A stretch of DNA of 64,000 nt from Rosa chinensis (taxonomy: Eukaryota > Streptophyta > Magnoliopsida > Rosales > Rosaceae), in the NCBI RefSeq assembly GCF_002994745.2, contig NC_037094.1:644001-708000 (forward strand), read 5' to 3'. This document shows, in pieces, positions 24,051-36,122 of the stretch. A program made the translations under genes and the position numbers. The notes under the pieces were generated by a model that did no database searches, was not told the DNA's origin, and was given only the letters and a program-made list of their open reading frames with translations. Every line of letters begins with the position of its first letter. Position 1 is the first letter of the stretch.

Positions 24051-25975
24051 ATGCAGTATATGGGCGTGTACGTCATCGTAATGAGGTGGTTGCTCTGGTT
24101 GTGGGTGGTTTGCATGTCAGTGTCAGCTGAGCTTCAGCGGTTTGAGCACCCCGTCGTCAAAACCGATGACTCCCTGAGCTTTCTGGCCGTCGGAGATTGG
24201 GGACGAAGAGGCGCTTACAATCAATCTCTAATCGCTCATCAGGTAATCTCATCTCTTTATCTTTCTTTCTGCATGTACATAAAAACAGCGAGAAAATCAT
24301 CTTGTTATCTTTATGATGATGATGTTCTAGAGAGTACAGATTATTTATTCTTCTGTGCAACGCACAAGTTTCTTACTTCATTTGCTTGAGTTCTTCAGCA
24401 ACAAGATATCATGATGATAGGAAGGGGAAAAAAGAAAATGAAATTCTTGAATCTGATTTTGGTCAATTCTTGTTGGTCTCTCTCACTCTGGTGTTTGGTA
24501 GTTTAATCAGTTAGTTAGTTAGATATTGAGCCTCACTTCTTTCTTCTCTGGATTTTCCGCCTAGAAGCCAATATTTACTAACAAGTCATCGTCTGCATCT
24601 CTATTTGTGTCACCCTTCTTTTAACTCGGTTACTACTGCACTCTGCCTTTTGAGGTGATTAGTACTCGAGCTTCTGAACATTCACATTAGGATTGAGTGC
24701 CAACCAATTAATTTTCGTTAGCCAATAATGATCTGCTACTAATTTGTAGATGGGAATAATCGGAGAGAAATTAAACATAGACTTTGTGGTTTCAACTGGG
24801 GATAACTTTTACGAGAGGGGATTGACCAGCGTAAACGACCCCAAGTATCCCGAGTCCTTTACTCAAATCTACACTGCTCAGAGCCTCCAAAAACAATGGT
24901 ACATTGGTATGTTTTCCTTGTACGATAATCTATGAATACGTATATAATCAGAATCACTATATATGTGTGAAATATGTTTTGACTACTCTTGAGTCTTGAT
25001 GTTGGGCGAATGTTTCAGTACTTGGGAACCATGACTACAGGGGAAATGCTTTGGCACAGCTGAGTTCAGTTCTTCGGAAGATGGACAGCCGGTGGCTTTG
25101 CCTGAGGTCATTTCTCGTCAACACGAAAATTGCAGACTTCTTCTTCATCGACACCAATCCATTTGTGGACAAGTACTGGTCCAACCCAAAGCACTACAAG
25201 CACGATTGGAGAGGTGTCGTTCCTAGGCAGCGCTACCTCTCTACCCTCTTGAAGGTACTACGTGTTAAACTTTATGTTTTTGAATTAGATAGTTGGGTAC
25301 GTTGGGTATCCTAATTACGTCCACTACTTCGGATTTCTTGTAACTGATGAAACCTCTGATAGAGCATTAATGCTTTTGTTCAACTTGGGAGCAGGATCTG
25401 GATTTTGCATTGAGAAATTCTACTGCAAACTGGAAGATTGTCGTTGCACATCATACAATCAGAAGCGTAGGGCATCACGGGGATACCCAGGAAATAGTAG
25501 ACCAGATTCTTCCCATTCTCGAGGTAATTAAATAGCTCAGAGAATAGCATAGTAGAACGAAGATCGTGCTCTAATCAATCTCTCATATTATGATTCAGGC
25601 AAATAATGTTAGAGCCTACATAAACGGACATGACCACTGCTTGGAACACATGAGTAGCACCAATGGGTAAAACGTACAGCCTAACCGCATATTTCTCGGT
25701 TGCATTATATCGGTCAATACAATTGTTTGCCTGAAAACATTAGTTTATGATGCAGCCAAATACAATTCTTGACTACTGGTGGCGGCTCCAAGGCATGGAA
25801 AGGTGACCTCTCTAGGTTGAATCAAGGCGGGTATGAGTTTTACTACGATGGGCAAGGCTTCCTCTCTGCTGAAATTCGACCAACCGATGCAGAATTTGCA
25901 TTCTACGATGTTTCCGGTAGAGTTTTGCATCGTTTCAATATATCCAATTCCAAGGGGCTTCACAGTTCCATGTAG
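24051..25975 (+). CDS. Small purple acid phosphatase (PAP17/PAP3 type), copy 2
   Basis: Tandem paralogue of the gene at 21448. Exons: 24051-24242, 24750-24906, 25019-25254, 25395-25523, 25599-25666 and 25756-25975; 333 residues. The N-terminal hydrophobic stretch ([15 protein letters not shown]) is a signal peptide. Ligand motifs GDWG, GDNFY, GNHDY, VAHH and GHDH are all intact. Exon 3 (236 nt) equals exons 3 plus 4 of copy 1 (108 + 128 nt), so an intron has been lost here or gained there at exactly the same codon position. The other introns are conserved in position and phase. The first intron (507 bp) is longer than in copy 1. Same predicted activity as copy 1. Confidence 0.93.
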
Positions 25976-26338
25976 AGTAAACAAAGTAAGATCATGGAGC
26001 CTTCTATATTATGTTCAATAAAGTGACCCCTTTTGTGCTTGCAACTTGTTAACATTGATGAAATAAAAAGCTGCTCATCTATGAACAAATCAATCTTGCT
26101 GAACAATAGACTTGCCACACTTAAAAGTGGAGGTCCAATGTAATTAAGTCCTGAACTACCACATTCATCTGAGACCTGGGACAAAGACTAAAATATTAAA
26201 CATGTTATATACAGAGCACCAAATACATGGTATTTTCACTAGTTCTAAGACTTTAACTATCCCGTTTAAGTAGGTCAGTTCAGTCATGCCTCCACCATCT
26301 ATGTAGTTCACCATGGCTGGATCTTAACCCGACTTTGC
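25976..26338. other. Convergent 3' flanks
   Basis: Short spacer between the plus-strand phosphatase and the minus-strand DUF760 gene, holding their 3' UTRs. No further feature seen. Confidence 0.6.
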
Positions 26339-27931
26339 TCAGTTCGTAACAAAATGGTACCTGGAATCCACATAGCTCTCAACATCCCAGAGGAAAGAAC
26401 CGAAAGTTACAGCTTCCAAAACAAGTCTCTTCAAACCACCAAAGCTAATTTTGATGTGTTCATCATTGGAAGAATCAACAGTTCCCTGAGGTGTTATAAC
26501 AATATCAGGTTTTCCAAACAACGCCTCAGTGTGCTTTTCAATGATGCTAACAGCCTCTCTCGATCTGATTGTTGCGTATCTTTGAAGGGTCTCTCCATCG
26601 ACAGACATCACATAGGTTCTCAAGCGGGAAGGTTTGATCATGTTACCAAAAGGTCCAGGACCCATGCCCCCAGACCAAGAAGATACTTCAGGATGGGAAG
26701 CTGCTGCTTGCAAAGAATCATCCACAGCACCAGGCCTCTTGTCCTCTCCCACGGCTTTTTGAATATCACTGTCTTCTCCACCCAGTGAACCTGGAAGGAT
26801 CTTCATTGTCTTCTCAAGCTGAAACCTCTGATCAACCCGCTTGAGGAAGTATCCATACATTACAGATGCTGCATAAACCTGCCCCACTCTGAGCTTGCTT
26901 ATCTGTGCTAAAGAGGTCGAGTCGTCCAACCGATTTCCTAGGATGAGAGACAGGTGGTTCTGGATCATCTCGTAGGCTTCAGGAGAATGTAGTCGCTCGA
27001 GCTTGTCATCCTGACTCGGCCATGCATCAACTCGGCCAGAAGGGTCTGAAGCAGCAGGGGCAATGGAAGGCACCAAAGAAACATTGGCATCCATGAATTT
27101 CTGCACCACTAACGCATATAATATCTCTTCAAGAGCCTTCTTCCTTTCATTAGCTTTAACCTCCGCAATTCTCCTGATGATTGCAGCACAATTCAGTACA
27201 TAACTACAATTCTCTACTCAGTCGAATACAGCATTTGATTCAACTAACAACACAATTGGCAACATTGTAACTCTCACCTGTATAACACAAGATCAGTGTC
27301 TGAAGCGGAAGCCTCTTCCTTCTTCTGCTCAGCATCGCGGTCAGTTTGGAGCTGTTCGAGCTGCTGCTCAACTGCGGTAGGCACAAGGTGAGGGTGGCTT
27401 ATCATCATCTGAGATAGGAACTGTCCAATCGGCGACTCCAGCTGAAGTGGAGCAATTGGAGCACTAGAACCAGCAGAGTCCGGAGATGAAGACGACGCCC
27501 TAACTACCAAGGACCTCCTCCGTATTATTCTTCCAGCTGAATTTGAAAACTGATGCTGCTACAAATGAAATAACATTTTTTACACCTCCAAGCTCACCAA
27601 TCCATAAAACAAACAAAGTCCAACAGAATAGCTTCTCTTTTAACAAATCAAGATTGAACTAACATCCTAACCACCAAGATTGGAACTTTTCCTTAATTGT
27701 ACACAATCCAACTAACTCATGTATTGACCCAAAACCCAAAAACACAATAGGAAAACCAAAAAAAAAAAAAAAAATTACCTTGATTGAGGAGTGAGATTTG
27801 GAACCCAAATGTCCCAAAGGCATAAACTTGGGACCGCTGGCCATCAAAAGACGGGATCTTCCGACAGAATTCGAAGGCCTAAAGGCCGCAATTGATGATT
27901 GGAACACACTCGCTGTGGCGGCTGCTTCCAT
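26339..27931 (-). CDS. UV-B-induced protein, chloroplastic (DUF760)
   Basis: Resembles the Arabidopsis UV-B-induced At3g17800 family, whose biochemical role is unknown. Minus-strand exons: 27779-27931, 27278-27558 and 26339-27173; 422 residues, close to the family's usual size. The Ser/Arg-rich N-terminus with few acidic residues looks like a chloroplast transit peptide. Conserved blocks include SPIGQFLSQMMISHPHLVP in exon 2 and, in exon 3, AYEMIQNHLSLILGNR, SKLRVGQVYAASVMYGYFLK and LKRLVLEAVTFGSFLWDVES. The exon 2 acceptor is a TAGCAG doublet, so one Gln may be optional. A GT at about 28066 and several downstream AG sites allow a 5' UTR intron. A GA run at 28080-28100 lies in the promoter or leader. 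Confidence 0.9.
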
Positions 27932-28665
27932 TTTAAGCTCTGACAAGTTTCGAACGCAAACAATATAATAAAACTGAAAATCCCCGAAAGAAAGAAATTA
28001 GAAGCTCGATCTAATTAGAGAAAGAAAGACAGATTGAAGAGGTCAGGTGGAGTAGTGTAATTTGTACCTGGTGGCGGTGAGAGAGAGAGAGAGAGAGAGA
28101 AGCGTGTGTGTGTCGTGACTTGAATGTGGGGGGATCCGTCGACTGGGAAATTTCAGAGGTTTCTCATTTCTGTGGGCGTGGTTGAGAATTACAAACTGAT
28201 TTTTTATATATTTTGTGCTGCTCGTTATTCTCCTGCAAGTATGGGCCTTGGAGTTAATTACCGAAGCTCCCCAAAACAATTATGTTATTTCAACTTTGCT
28301 GAATGCACGACGTGTGCCGTGCTCTGCCTTCAAAAACAGGCCTTTCCTTTAGTTTATGCCGGAAATAAAATTAAATTTTGACTTCAAATTTGTTTTTAGC
28401 TCACGTTTAAAATGTGATAATTAGTTTAGTTCGCAGAATTATTATGGAAATTATAAAGATCTTTCGAGGTCGGAGTGTTCTAGATAGGGCTAGTCATCTA
28501 GGAAGATGATAGGGATGGAGCTCTGGGCCCCCTGACTTTTGTTTTATAAGGGTGTTGTGGTTTTATTGGATAAATATTTTTGTGCTAGTTAAATTTCGCT
28601 TTTCATTTTTTGTAGTTCAAAATTTAGAAAATTAAATCTCTTATAGTTAGCCTGAGAGGGGGGGG
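27932..28665. other. Promoter side of DUF760 gene and spacer
   Basis: Contains the probable 5' UTR of the minus-strand gene (CT-rich when read on that strand), a (GA)n run at 28080-28100, then AT-rich DNA without a gene. Confidence 0.5.
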
Positions 28666-29251
28666 TAGGGCTGTCAATTTCGACACGACCCGATAACACG
28701 ACTCGAAACCCGCACGAAATAAAGCGGGTTGAACCCGCACGATTAAAAAGCGGGTCGGCAGCGGGTCAACCCATCATGACCCATTTAATAAACGGGTCAG
28801 CCACGGGTCAACCTGCCAACACGAAGTGAACCCGTATAACCCGATTATGTTATACTTCTTGAAATTTTGGACGTTGGGAGTATTTGATCCTAGGATCCAA
28901 ATATTTTGTTTCATCATTATTGGATTTAATTATTTATGAATTATATATAATTATTTATATTCTTCGTCATATGAAAATTTTAGTGAATTTAATCAATTTA
29001 TGCATGTTTTTAGTTAAATGGGTATCAGTGTTAACCCTTAAATGGGTCATTTTGTTCAACACGACACGACCTATTTATTAAATGGGTTAAGCGGGTTGGA
29101 AACGGGTAACCCGTTTAATAAATAGGTTGGGTTTGAGTTTAAATTTTCGACACGATTAATAAATGGGTTGGGTTTGGGTTTGTCTCTTGTGACACGACAT
29201 ATACCTTGACCCGACACGAACCCAACCCGACACGACCCATTGACAGCCCTA
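28666..29251. mobile_element. hAT-like MITE
   Basis: Ends TAGGGCTGTCAA and TTGACAGCCCTA are perfect inverted repeats. Behind them both sides carry runs of CGACACGACCC-like subterminal repeats and many AACCCG/CGGGTT motifs. It sits in a G run: 8 Gs on the left (28658-28665) and 10 on the right. This suits an 8-bp duplication of the hAT type, although a homopolymer makes the exact copy uncertain. There is no coding capacity. Confidence 0.75.
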
Positions 29252-29590
29252 GGGGGGGGGGCTTGAGATTTGAGTTATAATAAGGTCAGTTCGATTCCCT
29301 GTAACACAGAACATCATATGTTTCATAATATAATGTAATTTATTATAATCTCAATGTACCATCAGAGATATTTTAGTCATATTCGAATTTATTTATTGTT
29401 AAAAAAAATGAGAAAATAAACATTTAAGACAGAGTAATTATTTCACACAACTCAACCCAACTCAGTTAGGCTCTTTTTTTCCTTCTTAATTTTCAATTCT
29501 AATTCACTGCTTCGATGAGTGAGTATTCTTAATGGAGATAGTCAAGAAAAAGCAAATAAACAAGGAAGGAATTTAGATAAAGTTTTACAT
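29252..29590. other. AT-rich spacer
   Basis: No gene or repeat border recognised between the MITE and the target-site duplication of Copia 2. Confidence 0.55.
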
Positions 29591-29595
29591 GTTTT

Positions 29596-29813
29596 TGTTC
29601 AAGGAAAACCTAATTTGTGTTTAGCCCAAACTCTAGGTTACTTGACCTAGTGGTAATAGGATTTAATTAGAAGGATCTAGAATCCTAATCAATGTAGAAT
29701 TATTTTTCTTGTATGATTGAGATTCTATGCATTGTAATCCTCTATATAAAGAGGCCCCTATTATCAATGAGAATACACAGCAAATTCCTCTCAAATTCAG
29801 TTTCTCTACAACA
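29596..29813 (+). repeat. 5' LTR of Copia 2
   Basis: 218 bp, with a TATATAAAG box at about 29743-29751. Confidence 0.93.
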
Positions 29814-29879
29814 CGTTATCAGCACGAAGCCCTAACCCTGAAATCTTAAATTCATAGCCTTCAAATCCCAGAAACCACC

Positions 29880-30500
29880 GCCGCCCACCTTGAAGATCCC
29901 AACTCCAGGAGTCCAGAACCGGCGGCCCCACCCCCAGAACCGGCCGGCAAACCACCGAACCGGCCACCGGAAAAATTAAAGGTTCCCCTGCCCGGTTCAA
30001 AGCCTTCCTCACCACCTCCTGCAGCCATACTCAACCACCTGCAGCGTCTACACTCCAGTAACCCGGAACAGGAAATTTCATCACCGGAACCGGCCAAAAT
30101 TCCACCGAACCGGCCACCGGCATCCTCCAAACCTGAACCGGCAGAAGAAGAAAAAAAAAAAAAAAAAGGAGGGAGGAGGAGGCCCCAGCCCAAGCCCACT
30201 TGCTGAAGCCCAAGCCCCAAGCCCAAAAAGTTGGGCCCACGTGCAGCAAGCCACCAAGCCGCCAAGCCTCTCTGCCACGTCAGCACTGGACCTGCCACGT
30301 CAGCAATTCGGTCAACGATCTATCAACGCCGGTCAACCCTCCGGTCAACGGCCGGTCAACACTTTTCCGGCCAACTTCCGGCGACTTTTCCAGCCAACTT
30401 CCGACCACTTTTCCGGCCAACTTTCCTGTCAGCTACAGTAACTCCGGCTACTACAGTACTCCGCTGCTACAGTAACTTCCGGCAGCTACAGTACTTCCCG
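29880..30500 (+). repeat. GC-rich, internally repetitive Copia leader
   Basis: The untranslated leader contains two exact copies of CCACCGAACCGGCCACCGG (about 29953 and 30103). It also has a degenerate tandem of CTTTTCCGGCCAACTTCCG units (30362-30425) and repeated GCTACAGTA words (30431-30492). It is open in several frames on both strands, but only because of its composition. Confidence 0.7.
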
Positions 30501-30915
30501 ACAACGATTTTTTTCCGACCATCTTTTTAAGGTAATTTTTCTAAAAGTTCCCGTTTTTGAAGTTTTATTTCAATTTCTTCTTCTTTTCTCGGGGACTTCC
30601 AACATCCCTTCTTCTACCCCCCTTTCTTCTTTATAGGGGAGACCAAAAGCCGAACTGTGGGGGTTCGTGCTCACTCCAAGCTTGGAGCTTGTAGAGTCCT
30701 CCAAACTTAGAGTTTGTTGAGAAGAAAACGATCGACCACATACATCGTTGTTTCGATCTAATCCAAAACCCCTTCTTGGAATCGGATTTTCTTAGAAGCG
30801 ACTACGCTCAGAAAATCTCTAATTTCTTGGAAGCGACTACGCTCAGAAATTTAATAGTTTTTCGTGGTAGCCCTTTCGCTCCGAAACTAACCCCAATCTT
30901 GTGTTGTTTTTCAGG

Positions 30916-32002
30916 ATGAGTAATCTGAACAAGTTGAACTTCGTTCCACTAGAAACAACTGGCGCAGGATACCATAGGTGGGTCCGAGATGTGCGCCAAC
31001 ATCTTAAGGCTGATGGACTTCTGGGAGCCATCCAAGAGCCTGGTCAGAACGTGCTCTCCATTGAGCAAGCTACTGCTTTCGAAGCAAAACAAGCTAAAGC
31101 CATAATTCTCATGACAAGGCACATGAATGACGCGCTCCAAAATGAATACCTCAATGAGGAAGACCCAAGAAAGCTATGGGTAGAACTTGAGCAGCAATTT
31201 GGCAACGTTCGTGACTCCCTGCTTCCTGATTTAGAAGTGCGATGGCATAGCCTCCGCTTTTGTGATTTCAAGTCTGTGCTTGATTATAACTCGGAAGCTC
31301 TTCGTATCAAGTCTCTGATGGAGTTTTGTGGCCAAGCCATAACTGATACGATGTTGATCGAGAAGACTCTCTCTACCTTCCCCGTCTCTGCACTGATGAT
31401 TTCAAATAATTATCGGATTGATGTAAATGCAGGACGTATCACAAGGTTTCATGAGCTCATTGGCGCCATGAACGTAGCTGAAAAGCACGACAATATCCTT
31501 GTGAAGAACTATAATGCTAGACCCGTGGGAACTAAGCCTATTCCGGAGTCTAACTATAGTCGCGCCCCTAATGGAGGACGTAAGGAGCGAAACCCTAAGG
31601 ATATGGACAATTCTGGACATTCTGGTCCATATGTTCGCCCTAAAGAGGAAGGAACTCGCCAAGAGAGGCGTGCACGGAACCGTGGAGGTCAACGTGTGAA
31701 GAGAGAGAGGCGGAGCCTCCGACCATGGTGGCGTTGCCACCAAGAGGATAGGTCGTCCAAATCGTGCCCCAATGGCGCCTCGATCAAGGGAGCCTAACCA
31801 TAATGATGTTTGTTTTCGATGTGGATCAACTGAACATTGGGCCAAATCATGTACCGCACCCCAGAATGTTGCAAATGCATACAAGACGTATCGTGAAGCA
31901 AGGGAAGCGAATTACATGGCACAAGAAGATCAAGATGGCGATCTAGATCTAAGGGTGGAAGACTACAAGGATCAAGACCCAGAAACTGGCGATTTTGATT
32001 AA
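30916..32002 (+). pseudogene. Copia gag of element 2
   Basis: Starts at ATG 30916 (MSNLNKLNFVPLETT) and is open to 31797. The CCHC knuckle C-x2-C-x4-H-x4-C (CFRCGSTEHWAKSC) lies in a shifted frame at about 31809-31850, so at least one frameshift separates the two parts. ATG 30916 directly follows a TTTTTCAG acceptor-like site at 30914. A GT donor-like site lies at 30532. Homologous to the gag of Copia 1. Confidence 0.82.
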
Positions 32003-32169
32003 GTCTTTTTATTTTCCAAGAGTTGTAGGCGATTGCCATATTACTTTTTATTGGATTAGATTTTCTTTGATCATAGAAACAATGATGTATTCCGTTGGCT
32101 TATGAATAAAATTTCGAGTTCTTTTCATTATGACTCAATTTTGATTCTGAGCATATGACTTTGTGACTA

Positions 32170-35100
32170 CGATGGCTGGGCCATCAGTATTAATTCAAGG
32201 ACATGGAATAGCCCAAGTTCCACTTGCCAAATGGCACCTTGATTACAGTTGTCACAGAAACTCTCTACGCTCTTGGGGCAAATAGTACCGTATGAATAGC
32301 CAACGAATTCCATGCGAAAATGCATGTAGAGAACGGAAATGAGTTCCTTTGCATTACCTCTAATGATTGCGAACAAAGACGCATCTTAGAGAAGTTTATG
32401 TGTCGCTCTAGTGGACTTTATGTCACTATTCGAGCTATTACATCCAATAAAGTTATGAGAGAAGATCTCTTGGACTTAGACACATATTGGCTTTGTCACG
32501 GCAGGATAGGTCATCCTGGTCATGATATGATGATCCGTCTACAAAAAGACTTCACACGGACATCTTTTACTAAGCCTGTTCCTTAGGGAAATTAGGACTG
32601 AGACTGTCCTATGCAAAGGATATGACATTACTCATTCTGTTCTTACAAAGAATCCGTAGGGATTTTGTGGATTGATTCAACCAACTTGCGGACGTTTAAA
32701 TATCTCATGATGTTAGTTGACACGCAAACACATTGGTCATGTGTTGTGCCATTGTCCACTTGTAATGCTGCTTATGCTACACTCCTAGCACATATCATAC
32801 AACAATGGGCTCACTCCCCAAATCATCCTATTTAGTCAATTGGATTTGACTATGCTAGAGAGTTTACATCGAAGACTTTCGATGGTTATTGCATTGGGAC
32901 TAATGTTGGACATTATATTCCCCTGAACACACCCAAATGGTCTCACGGAAACGACTACGATGGTAGTCTGAACATTGGTAATGCGCACCAATCTTCTTAC
33001 ATCCGCTTGGGGTGATGCAATATCGCATGCAGCTATGCTAATTCGTCTACGACCTAATGCCACTCAATGTACCTCTGCGTTACAGCTAGTGACTTGGTAC
33101 ACATCTTTTGTACTTACGCACATTTGAGTGAGCCATTTTTGTGCCAATTGCGCCGCCACAGCGCTCTATGATGGGTCCTTACAGACGAATGGGCAACTAC
33201 GTTGGATTTGAGACTTCCAACAATCGTCCGCTACTTGAATGCCCTTGCTAGGCGATCTCCTTACCGCTAGATTTGCGGATGTCACTTTGATGAGACAGTC
33301 TTCCCGTCGTTAGGGGGAGATAAGAACACGAATGTTCAACAGGAATGACAGGAATTGTCGTAGTCTGTCCCCACTATGTCTCATCTTGATCCCTATTAAA
33401 GTGACGAGATCACACAAATATGCCTGCAAGGAAGGACGTCCCTACGAGAGGACGTAAGCGCCACCCTACACGGAGGTAGGCATGGCGCCAATGCCAAAGA
33501 GAGTGGCACTCTGGCTTTACAGGCCATGGCCCCAGCTAGGATGCATGGGAGGCCCGTGGGTTCGAAGGATACTTTGGCACATTCCAATCCTTTGATCATC
33601 AAGACTCAAAATCCGTCTCATGAGAATCTTCCAGGTTATGGTTACCGTTGGGGGATGCCTCAATGTTAGAACCTATTCCTGAAAATATAGAGCTCTATGA
33701 AACTTACACTAGTGTACATGAGACGTGGGATAGAAACTCCATCATAATTGATGATGTAGTTACGCATTTTGTTGCGCATGAGTTTGCTGAGTCCGATGAT
33801 ATCGAACCACGCTCCATTGATGAATGAATGCCAACGTAGAGAGTTTTTGGCCTAAATGGAAAGATGCGATCCAGGTTAAGATGGATTCTCTAACGAAGAG
33901 GAAGGTTTTCGAGCTAGAGATGCCAACACCTCCTAACATAAAACCTGTTGACTAATGGGTCTTCGTTAGAAAGCGTAGTGAGAAAAAGAGATGGTAATCT
34001 CACCTTATGGCGGAAGGCTTCTCACAAAACGCCCTGGAATTGACTACGATGAGACATATTCTCTCGTAGTGAATGTCACTGCACTCCATTACCTTGTCAG
34101 TTTGGTAGTTTCCGAATAACTGAACATGCAGCTTACAAATGTGGTCACTACGTATCTCTATAGGGATCTAGATACGGAATATACATGAAGGTTCATGGTG
34201 AACTTCATTTACCCAAGTCAAGTGGCTCTAGACCATGGAGCGCGTTTACAAAGAGGTTGAAACGTTCACTAAAGTGACTACTTGATTGGGAAGGGATATG
34301 CCCACGCGTTTCTATGACAAGTTTCAGATTCTATCGCGATTCATGTTGGACATGATCTTCATTAGAAGCCCTTAAAGAGTTAAGGGAAACCGCTGAACAC
34401 TTGAAATCTGAGTTTGAGATGAAGGATTTTGGGAGAACACGATTATGTCTCTGTTTGGAACTTGAGCATCGTGTCGATAGATGCTTAGGCATTTTTGACA
34501 AGGTCAAGCCTTCAAGCACCCCCATGATCGTCCGTAGTCTTGATCCTGAAAAGGATCCTTTTCGTCGAAAGGATGATGACGAAGATGTGCTAGAGGCAAA
34601 AGTGCCTTACTTAGTACAATAGGCGCATTATTGTACTTATCTCAATGCACAAGACCGGACATCTCATATGTTGTGTACTTGTTAGTTAGATATAGCTATG
34701 CGCCAACGCGACGCCATTGGATTGGTGTAATAGATATCTTTCGATACTTGAGATGTATGAATGATATGGGCTTGTTCTATCCCTACAAAGAGATGATGGA
34801 TTCGGACCCATCACACACCAGAAACGCCGCCAACGCTGGCCTGCGTTCTCTATCTCCATCCCAAAACGACATGTGTTTTGGAAGGTTTTGCTGATGTTGG
34901 GTATTTCTCTGACCCACACAATGGTCATTCCCAAACTGGTTAAGTGTTCACCATGGGAAAAGACCATGATATCTTGGAGGTCTACAGAACAGACCGTAGT
35001 CGCTATATCTTCGAACAATGCAGAGATCATTGCTCTTCACGAAGTGGTTCGTGAATGTATATGGATTGGATCCATAATTACGCATGTTCGAACAATTGTG

Positions 35101-35330
35101 GTTTGAAGTCTACCACAGATGAGCCTACGAGCATTTAGGATAATGCTACTTGTTTTGAACAAATGAGGCAAGCCTACATCAATAGCGATAACACCAAGCA
35201 TAATCAGCAACAACAGACACTCCTCGAGATCAAAGTGAACTAGGTTCGATCTGAGGACAGTGAGGCAGACTTGTTTACTAAGTCATTGCCCAATACCACG
35301 TTCGAGAAACATGTGGCAAGAATTGGCTTG
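32170..35330 (+). pseudogene. Decayed Copia pol of element 2
   Basis: A GAG-pre-integrase-like block lies at 32320-32586 (WLCHGRIGHPGHDMMIRLQ). It is followed by integrase remnants at 32.65-33.4 kb, a linker to 33.7 kb, reverse transcriptase remnants at 33.85-34.5 kb and RNase H remnants at 34.6-35.2 kb (TRPDISYVVYLL, ISSNNAEIIALHEVVRECIW). Stops and frameshifts occur throughout, so no active polyprotein can be made. Confidence 0.85.
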
Positions 35331-35546
35331 CGGAAATTATCTGAACTCCCATGATCGTAGTCATCAGGGGGAGGTGCAGACATCAGGGGGAGATGTCTAC
35401 ATGTTCGTCTCGAATCGTGAAGGGTGTGTTGTGCTCTTTTTCCCCTTCGACCGAGGTTATTTTTGTCCCACTGGGTTTTTGTTACTCAGCAAGGTTTTTA
35501 ACGAGGCAACGAGAGAAGCACCGTGTTTGGGCAACACAAGGGGGAG

Positions 35547-35764
35547 TGTTCAAGGAAAAGCTAATTTGTGTTTAGCCCAAACTCTAGGTTACTTGACCTA
35601 GTGGTAATAAGATTTAATTAGAAGGATCTAGAATCCTAATCAATGTAGAATTACTTTCCTTGTATGATTGAGATTCTATGCATTGTAATCCTCTATATAA
35701 AGAGGCCCTTATTATCAATGAGAATACACAGCAAATTCCTCTCAAATTCAGTTTCTCTACAACA
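35547..35764 (+). repeat. 3' LTR of Copia 2
   Basis: 218 bp, partner of 29596-29813. Confidence 0.93.
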
Positions 35765-36122
35765 GTTTTGATGGTTAATCTCATATATTCTAGATTTTTT
35801 TTTTTTTTTTTTTTTATATTTTTCGATGCTAACATTGATCAACATAAATGAAACAATGGTCATGGGCGGCACAAAGAACTAATTTGGCCGAAAGTGATCT
35901 GCCTTCCAAAGGATATTTTTTATTTTTTATGAGGCTCTACAATTGTATTAAGAAATAGCCAGAGGGTCGGAATTGAAATTCAAACTTGTTAAGGGAGGTT
36001 TTATACATAATTTCACCAAAGCAGATTGGGGTTTTCTTAAAAACAAAACAAAGCCGACCAAACCCGTGCCTAAACCTCAGCGTCCTCCAAAGCCCGAACG
36101 TCGTCGTTGAGCATCCGATACC

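Larger units (their letters stand above)
29596..35764 (+). mobile_element. Copia LTR retrotransposon 2 (same family, plus strand)
   Basis: Two 218-bp LTRs (29596-29813 and 35547-35764), TG...CA, with a perfect 5-bp duplication GTTTT at 29591-29595 and 35765-35769. The primer-binding region TTATCAGCACGA lies just after the 5' LTR and the polypurine tract CAAGGGGGAG just before the 3' LTR. Gag is followed by decayed protease/integrase, reverse transcriptase and RNase H in Copia order. The LTRs differ at 5 of 218 positions by my count (about 2.3%), slightly younger than Copia 1. The 5' leader (29.82-30.5 kb) is GC-rich and unlike that of Copia 1. Confidence 0.93.

Noticed and set aside
29806..30530. 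Several open frames of 65-145 codons on both strands, Gly/Pro/Trp-rich
   Set aside because: They are the GC-rich untranslated leader of Copia 2, a repeated composition artefact.
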